NCBI GenBank assembly: GCA_902796505.1
Contig: CADBPA010000016.1
Coordinates: 1 to 7,878, forward strand
Length of the DNA stretch: 7,878 nucleotides
From: an uncultured Ruminococcus sp.
GTDB lineage: Bacteria; Bacillota; Clostridia; Oscillospirales; CAG-272
Direction of reading: 5' to 3'
Positions 4,127 through 7,878 of the stretch are shown in pieces. The notes under the pieces are model-generated. The model was given only the letters and a program-made list of their open reading frames with translations. It had not been told where the DNA came from and did no database searches. The position numbers and the translations under genes are program-made. Each line of letters begins with the position of its first letter. The stretch's first letter is position 1.

Positions 4127-6058
4127 CGCGCCGACGCGGAGAATATAGGCGTCGGTGAACAGCTCCTCGGTGATGACCTTGCGGACAAGATAGACCTGCC
4201 CGATCCGGTCTCCGCCGGCCGCGAGGATGGCGGAGAGGTTGGCTTCGCGCTCGTCCTGCGGAAGTTCTTCCTCGGCGGTGAGGCGGTCGCCTTTTTTCAG
4301 AACGCCGAGCTCTCCGTAGGCGTCGATCTGTTTTTGCCGGAGCTCCGCCGCGAACGCGCGGTATTCGGCGAGCCCCTCCTCGTCGCCGACGGTGCAGAAA
4401 TACCTGCCGAGCGCCTCGATGCCGTCGTCGATGAAGTTTGTGTTGTTTTCCATGGCGTGCCGCACGAGCGGAACGCCTTCGGGATCGGTCCGGCAGAGAA
4501 GAATACAGCCCTTGGTCATCATCGCCTGCAGAGCGGCTTGCTCCGGCAGCTCGGCGATCGCACGGTCGCAAAGGGCGAGCGCCTCTTCCACGCGGCCGAC
4601 CGCGAAGAGCGCTTCCAGAACGTCGCCGTACCCTTCCGCCGTCAGCCGTTCGCCTTCTGCCCGGAAGCCTTCGATCGTCTCCATCGGGCGAAGATATTTT
4701 TCCTTTCTCTGTTCCGCGTAGCTTTCGCGGTTGAGATCCGCCATCACCGTCTCCATGCGGCAGATCATCTTCTCGCGCTCTTCTTCAAATGCGGGCGAGG
4801 AGTCTGCCGGGAGGAGCGTATATTCGGTCACGCCGATGGCGTCGAGGCGGGACTTCATCGTCGGATGCGTCGCCTGATGCGAGAGGATCTCCCGCGGCAT
4901 CTGCGAGAGCCAGAGCGCCGAGCGGCGCGCGACGGCGTCCCGGAAACGCGCAACGTATTGATGCACGAAATCGTCGGGCATCTCTTCCGGCGCGAAGGTC
5001 GGCTTCCAATCGAAAGCGCCGCCTTCCCATTCGGCGCGGCCGCCGAAATAAACCTTCAGCAGCGCCGAAGCGGCGACCTTCCTGTCGCCGTTTTTCACCA
5101 TGGCGCGGTCGGCTGCCGCCTCGATCCCGAGCGAGGAGGCGTAGGAGTAGAGCGAGTAGAGGTAGAGATAGCGGCTGATCGGATAGCGGAACGCGGCGTA
5201 GTAGATCTTGGAAAAGACGTGATCGACCTGCCCGGCCGTCAGCCATTCGTAAAACCGGTTTTCGGCGTTGGACTGCGCCGGATGTTCAAATTCGTGCAGG
5301 AAGATCGCGTAAAGCTCCTCTTCCGAAAGGATCGAGGCGATCCCGACGCCGATCGCAAGATCGACGGTATCCGGGTATTCCGCGATCGCGACGCCGCAAT
5401 CGAGCGAGAGGCGGAGACGGATCTTTTTGCGGCAGCCTTCGGCGTCCGCCGCACGGCGCGCCACGGAGTAGAGCGTCGGGAACTCCTGCTCTTCGAGAAA
5501 CCCCTGCGCCGCCTCCGCCGGAGGGCAGGGAAGCGGAAGCCGGATGCGCGCGGCGCCGATCAGCGCGACGTTCCAGAAGAAAAAGAGCAGATAGAAATTG
5601 CCCGTGCCGATCACGCCGTTGCCGGTCAGAACGCCGTAAAGAAAGGCGCCGACGGCGGCAAAAAGCAGAAAGAGACCGCCGAGCAGAGCGGTGATGATCC
5701 GGATGCGCCGCAGGTTGACGAGCAGTCTTTCCGCCGCGACGTCCGCCGCCGCGCGTTCGCGCAGGTAGGTCTGCATCACCTCGGCGACGCGGATATGCTC
5801 AAATTTCTTTTGAAACCGCCTCGTCAAAAGCAGGCTGATCCCGATCCATAAAAGCGGGATCAGCACCGAGCAGAGCGAAAGGATCACCGCGGCACCCGTC
5901 CCGGCGGAGCTTTTGAGGATCCCGAAGTTCACCGCGAGGATCTCGCCGAGAAAGAAGAGGAGAAGAACGCCGCCTGCCGCGGCAAAGCAGAGGCACGCGC
6001 CCCGCCGTTTTGCGATCGTCTGCGGATCGTTTTTTTGCTTGTTTTGTAATTTTGTCAT
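4028..6058 (-). CDS. Membrane M48-type metalloprotease with TPR-like C-terminus (3' frameshift)
   Basis: This is a predicted zinc-dependent membrane endopeptidase. Counting from the ATG at 6058, it has four hydrophobic segments (about 20-47, 51-78, 119-146, 153-172). The catalytic domain has HEFEH (255-259, HExxH) and EAAAD (313-317), the third zinc ligand region of M48 enzymes, then THPTMKSRLD (397-406). Beyond ~450, a helical, TPR-like stretch includes ALFAVGRVEEALALCDRAI (483-501). After Asp645 the reading frame is lost. The last 31 codons as read are an Arg/Ser/Thr-rich antiframe string, while the -1 frame continues with sensible protein to 3957. Without the shift the product would be ~700 residues; as read it is 676. 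I prefer ATG 6058 (purine-rich AAGGA upstream, weak). The in-frame TTG at 6145 lies against the lysS terminator. Substrate is unknown; HtpX-like quality control is a family-level guess. Confidence 0.85.
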   Translation of the reverse strand: MTKLQNKQKNDPQTIAKRRGACLCFAAAGGVLLLFFLGEILAVNFGILKSSAGTGAAVILSLCSVLIPLLWIGISLLLTRRFQKKFEHIRVAEVMQTYLRERAAADVAAERLLVNLRRIRIITALLGGLFLLFAAVGAFLYGVLTGNGVIGTGNFYLLFFFWNVALIGAARIRLPLPCPPAEAAQGFLEEQEFPTLYSVARRAADAEGCRKKIRLRLSLDCGVAIAEYPDTVDLAIGVGIASILSEEELYAIFLHEFEHPAQSNAENRFYEWLTAGQVDHVFSKIYYAAFRYPISRYLYLYSLYSYASSLGIEAAADRAMVKNGDRKVAASALLKVYFGGRAEWEGGAFDWKPTFAPEEMPDDFVHQYVARFRDAVARRSALWLSQMPREILSHQATHPTMKSRLDAIGVTEYTLLPADSSPAFEEEREKMICRMETVMADLNRESYAEQRKEKYLRPMETIEGFRAEGERLTAEGYGDVLEALFAVGRVEEALALCDRAIAELPEQAALQAMMTKGCILLCRTDPEGVPLVRHAMENNTNFIDDGIEALGRYFCTVGDEEGLAEYRAFAAELRQKQIDAYGELGVLKKGDRLTAEEELPQDEREANLSAILAAGGDRIGQVYLVRKVITEELFTDAYILRVGADRRRRGKRSSIRSSAISTRQATGNTRCSTTIS

Positions 6059-6085
6059 CGCTTCTTTTTTCCTTTTCCAAGAGTC

Positions 6086-6105
6086 CGATCGGATCTGACC
6101 GATCG
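6086..6105. promoter_or_regulatory. Inverted repeat at the M48 start site
   Basis: CGATCGG (6086-6092) and CCGATCG (6099-6105) are perfect 7-base inverted arms with a 6-base gap, directly downstream of the probable -10. The left arm is itself within the palindrome TCCGATCGGA (6084-6093). It could be an operator or a short 5' hairpin in the mRNA. Confidence 0.45.
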
Positions 6106-6106
6106 A

Positions 6107-6135
6107 AATATGCAAAGAATGATTTACAATATCAA
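6107..6135 (-). promoter_or_regulatory. Probable promoter of the M48 gene
   Basis: The minus strand has TTGATA (6130-6135), a 17-base spacer and CATATT (6107-6112). That is 5/6 and 4/6 matches to consensus, so it is weaker than the other two promoters in the window. The start would be near 6100, giving a leader of about 40 bases. Confidence 0.5.
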
Positions 6136-6145
6136 AGAATTTCAA

Positions 6146-6174
6146 TAAAAATCTCCCGGTTTTTGCACCGGGAG
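6146..6174 (-). terminator. Intrinsic terminator of lysS
   Basis: The minus strand reads CTCCCGGT (6174-6167), loop GCAAAA, ACCGGGAG (6160-6153), then A and five T (6152-6147). The 8-pair stem begins nine bases after the lysS stop at 6184. It separates lysS from the M48 gene. Confidence 0.92.
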
Positions 6175-6183
6175 GGAAGATCG

Positions 6184-7878
6184 TCAGAAGAGCTTTGCGC
6201 CTGCCGGAATGTGCGGATCGAGCGTCAGCAGATGCAGCTTTTCCTCGCCCTCTTCGTGGTGAACGGCGGAGAGAAGCATTCCGCAGGATTCGATCCCCAT
6301 CATCGCGCGCGGCGGCAGATTGACGATCGCAAGCAGCGTCTTGCCGACGAGCGTTTCCGGCTCATAGTAGGCGTGAATGCCGGAGAGGATGGTGCGGTCG
6401 GTGCCGGTGCCGTCGTCCAGCGTGAATTTCAGGAGCTTCTTGGACTTCGGAACCGCCTCGCAGGACTTGACCTTGACGGCGCGGAAATCGCTCTTCGAGA
6501 AGGTCTCGAAGTCCACCGTCTCGGCAAAGAGCGGATCGATCACGACCTTCGAGAAGTCGATGACCTCCGGTTGCTCCTCGGCGGCTTTCTGTGTGGTGAC
6601 GGGCTTTTCGGCGGGCTTCTGCGCGCCTTCCGGCTTCATGGTCGGGAAGAGCAGAACGTCGCGGATGGACGCCGAGTCGGTCAGGAGCATCACCAGACGG
6701 TCGACGCCGAAGCCGAGGCCGCCTGTCGGGGGCATCCCGTATTCGAGCGCGGTCACGTAATCGTAATCCACCTCGGCGCGGCAGCCCGGCTCTTCGGCGC
6801 GCTTCTTCGCCACCTGCCGCTCGAAGCGCTCGCGCTGGTCGATCGGATCGTTCAGCTCGGAGAAGGCGTTGCCGTATTCGGTGCAGTTGATGAAATACTC
6901 GAATCGCTCGGTGAACGCCGGGTTATCCGGGCATCTCTTGGCGAGCGGCGAGTTTTCGACCGGGTATTCGTAAATGAAGGTCGGCTGGATCAGTTTGTCC
7001 TCAACAAAGGCGTCAAAGAGTTCGGCAAGGACCGCGCCCTTCGTGGCGTCCGCCGGGACTTCGACGTGCAGCCGCTTCGCTTCCTCGCGCGCCGCGGCGT
7101 CGTCCGCCCAGGCGTTGTAATCGGCGCCGGAATATTTTTTGACGGCCTCGACCATCGTCAGCCGCTCCCAATGCCCCATGTCGATCTCCACGCCCTGGTA
7201 GGTGATGACGCGGCTGCCGCAGACCTTTTCGGCGAGCATTTTATAAAGCTCCTCCACAAGGTCCATCATGCCGTGAAAATCGGTGTACGCCTGATACAGC
7301 TCGATCGAGGTGAATTCGGGGTTGTGCTTCGGGTCCATGCCCTCGTTGCGGAAGATCCGCCCGACCTCGTATACGCGGTTCATTCCGCCGACGATCAGGC
7401 GCTTGAGATACAGCTCGGTCTCGATACGCAGATACATATCCATATCGAGCGTGTTGTGATGGGTGACGAACGGCCGCGCCGACGCGCCGATCTCCAGCGG
7501 AACGAGGATCGGGGTGTCCACCTCAAGAAATCCCTTGTCGTCGAGATAGGAGCGGATGAGTTTCAGGATCTGCGAACGCTTCTTGAAGGTGTCCTTGACT
7601 TCGGGATTGACGATCAGGTCGACGTATCTTTGGCGATAACGCTGTTCAAGATTGGTCAGGCCGTGGAATTTTTCGGGCAGGGGAAGCAGAGACTTCGCCA
7701 GCAACGTCGCCTCGGTGACGTGGACCGAGACCTCGCCGGTGCGCGTGCGGAAGAGGTTTCCGACCACGCCGATCACGTCGCCGACGTCCCATTTCTTGAA
7801 TCCCGCGTAGCCCTCGTCGCCGAGATCGTCCCGCGCGACGTAAAGCTGGATGCGGCTCTCGCCGTCGTCGAGATGCGC
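6184..7878 (-). CDS. lysS: Lysyl-tRNA synthetase (class II) with C-terminal tRNA-binding domain, 5' end beyond window
   Basis: This cytosolic enzyme charges tRNA-Lys with lysine using ATP. The frame is open to the right edge, so 564 residues are visible and the N-terminus (part of the OB-fold anticodon domain) is missing. The first visible part, with SRIQLYVARDDLG and GNLFRTRTGEVSV, is typical of the LysRS OB fold. Class II motif 1 is FLEVDTPIL...GASARPF (visible residues ~117-137), motif 2 is RIFRNEGMDPKHNPEFTSIE (174-193) and motif 3 is GGLGFGVDRLVMLLT (386-400). Unlike E. coli LysS, it continues past DVLLFPTMKP through a Lys/Pro/Ala/Glu-rich linker (~415-440). A ~110-residue EMAPII/Arc1p-like tRNA-binding domain follows (~455-564), with FRAVKV, PKSKKLLK, LSGIHAYYEPETLVG and LPPRAMMGIES. 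This resembles the C-terminus of bacterial MetRS. A GTG at 7776 is internal Val, not the start. Confidence 0.96.
   Translation of the reverse strand, partial: AHLDDGESRIQLYVARDDLGDEGYAGFKKWDVGDVIGVVGNLFRTRTGEVSVHVTEATLLAKSLLPLPEKFHGLTNLEQRYRQRYVDLIVNPEVKDTFKKRSQILKLIRSYLDDKGFLEVDTPILVPLEIGASARPFVTHHNTLDMDMYLRIETELYLKRLIVGGMNRVYEVGRIFRNEGMDPKHNPEFTSIELYQAYTDFHGMMDLVEELYKMLAEKVCGSRVITYQGVEIDMGHWERLTMVEAVKKYSGADYNAWADDAAAREEAKRLHVEVPADATKGAVLAELFDAFVEDKLIQPTFIYEYPVENSPLAKRCPDNPAFTERFEYFINCTEYGNAFSELNDPIDQRERFERQVAKKRAEEPGCRAEVDYDYVTALEYGMPPTGGLGFGVDRLVMLLTDSASIRDVLLFPTMKPEGAQKPAEKPVTTQKAAEEQPEVIDFSKVVIDPLFAETVDFETFSKSDFRAVKVKSCEAVPKSKKLLKFTLDDGTGTDRTILSGIHAYYEPETLVGKTLLAIVNLPPRAMMGIESCGMLLSAVHHEEGEEKLHLLTLDPHIPAGAKLF

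Noticed and set aside
4028..4130. Programmed -1 frameshift in the M48 gene
   Set aside because: No slippery heptamer in the correct phase and no obvious downstream pseudoknot; a single-base deletion or sequence error is simpler.
3833..5851. 672-codon plus-strand open frame opposite the M48 gene
   Set aside because: Its residues are repetitive Arg/Ala/Glu antisense patterns; the minus strand carries HExxH, membrane helices and a terminator.
6059..6145. TTG start at 6145 for the M48 gene
   Set aside because: GGGAG lies at a good distance, but it is the 3' arm of the lysS terminator and the start would precede the probable M48 promoter; the ATG at 6058 is preferred.

Overview
The window looks like chromosomal DNA of a fairly GC-rich member of the Clostridia (Bacillota), probably an uncultured gut-type lineage. 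This rests on consensus sigma-A promoters with strong AGGAG-type ribosome binding sites, intrinsic terminators with U-tracts, a LysRS carrying a C-terminal tRNA-binding domain, and an AAA_14/DUF4143 ATPase of a kind common in Clostridia. The organism call is inference. Every gene I can support lies on the minus strand. The long plus-strand open frames are GC-rich shadows.

In transcription order (right to left): (1) lysS, cut by the right edge, a class II lysyl-tRNA synthetase fused to an EMAPII/Arc1p-like tRNA-binding domain, ending at a hairpin-plus-U5 terminator. (2) A membrane M48-type metalloprotease with four predicted N-terminal membrane helices, an intact HExxH...ExxxD site and a TPR-like C-terminal half. 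Its last ~55 codons lie in the -1 frame, so a one-base frameshift near 4121-4127 truncates or mis-ends the protein. A strong terminator follows the stop of the shifted frame. (3) A lower-GC gene for a P-loop ATPase with a DUF4143 C-terminus, with its own near-consensus promoter and a UUCG-tetraloop hairpin downstream. (4) glyA (serine hydroxymethyltransferase), driven by a perfect TTGACA-N17-TATAAT promoter. (5) A translationally coupled single-pass membrane protein of unknown function, overlapping glyA by 8 bases. Bases 1-38 hold nothing I can identify.

The most interesting material is between the genes. All three promoters have an inverted repeat at or around the predicted start site. At glyA it is a perfect 14-bp inverted repeat whose arms flank the -10 and start site about 41 bp apart. 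At the ATPase it is a 36-bp near-palindrome (11-bp perfect arms, 14-bp spacer) on the start site. A second copy of that element, with no promoter, lies 171 bp further upstream. At the M48 gene it is a 7-bp-arm inverted repeat. The glyA upstream region also contains a 25-bp tandem repeat and a leader that can fold in alternative ways next to the ribosome binding site.

Functionally the neighbourhood is housekeeping (translation, one-carbon metabolism) with an accessory-looking ATPase cassette between the M48 gene and glyA. I do not see a CRISPR array, transposase, recombinase, tRNA/rRNA gene or recognisable defence operon. The ATPase with its repeated palindrome is the best candidate for something undescribed.
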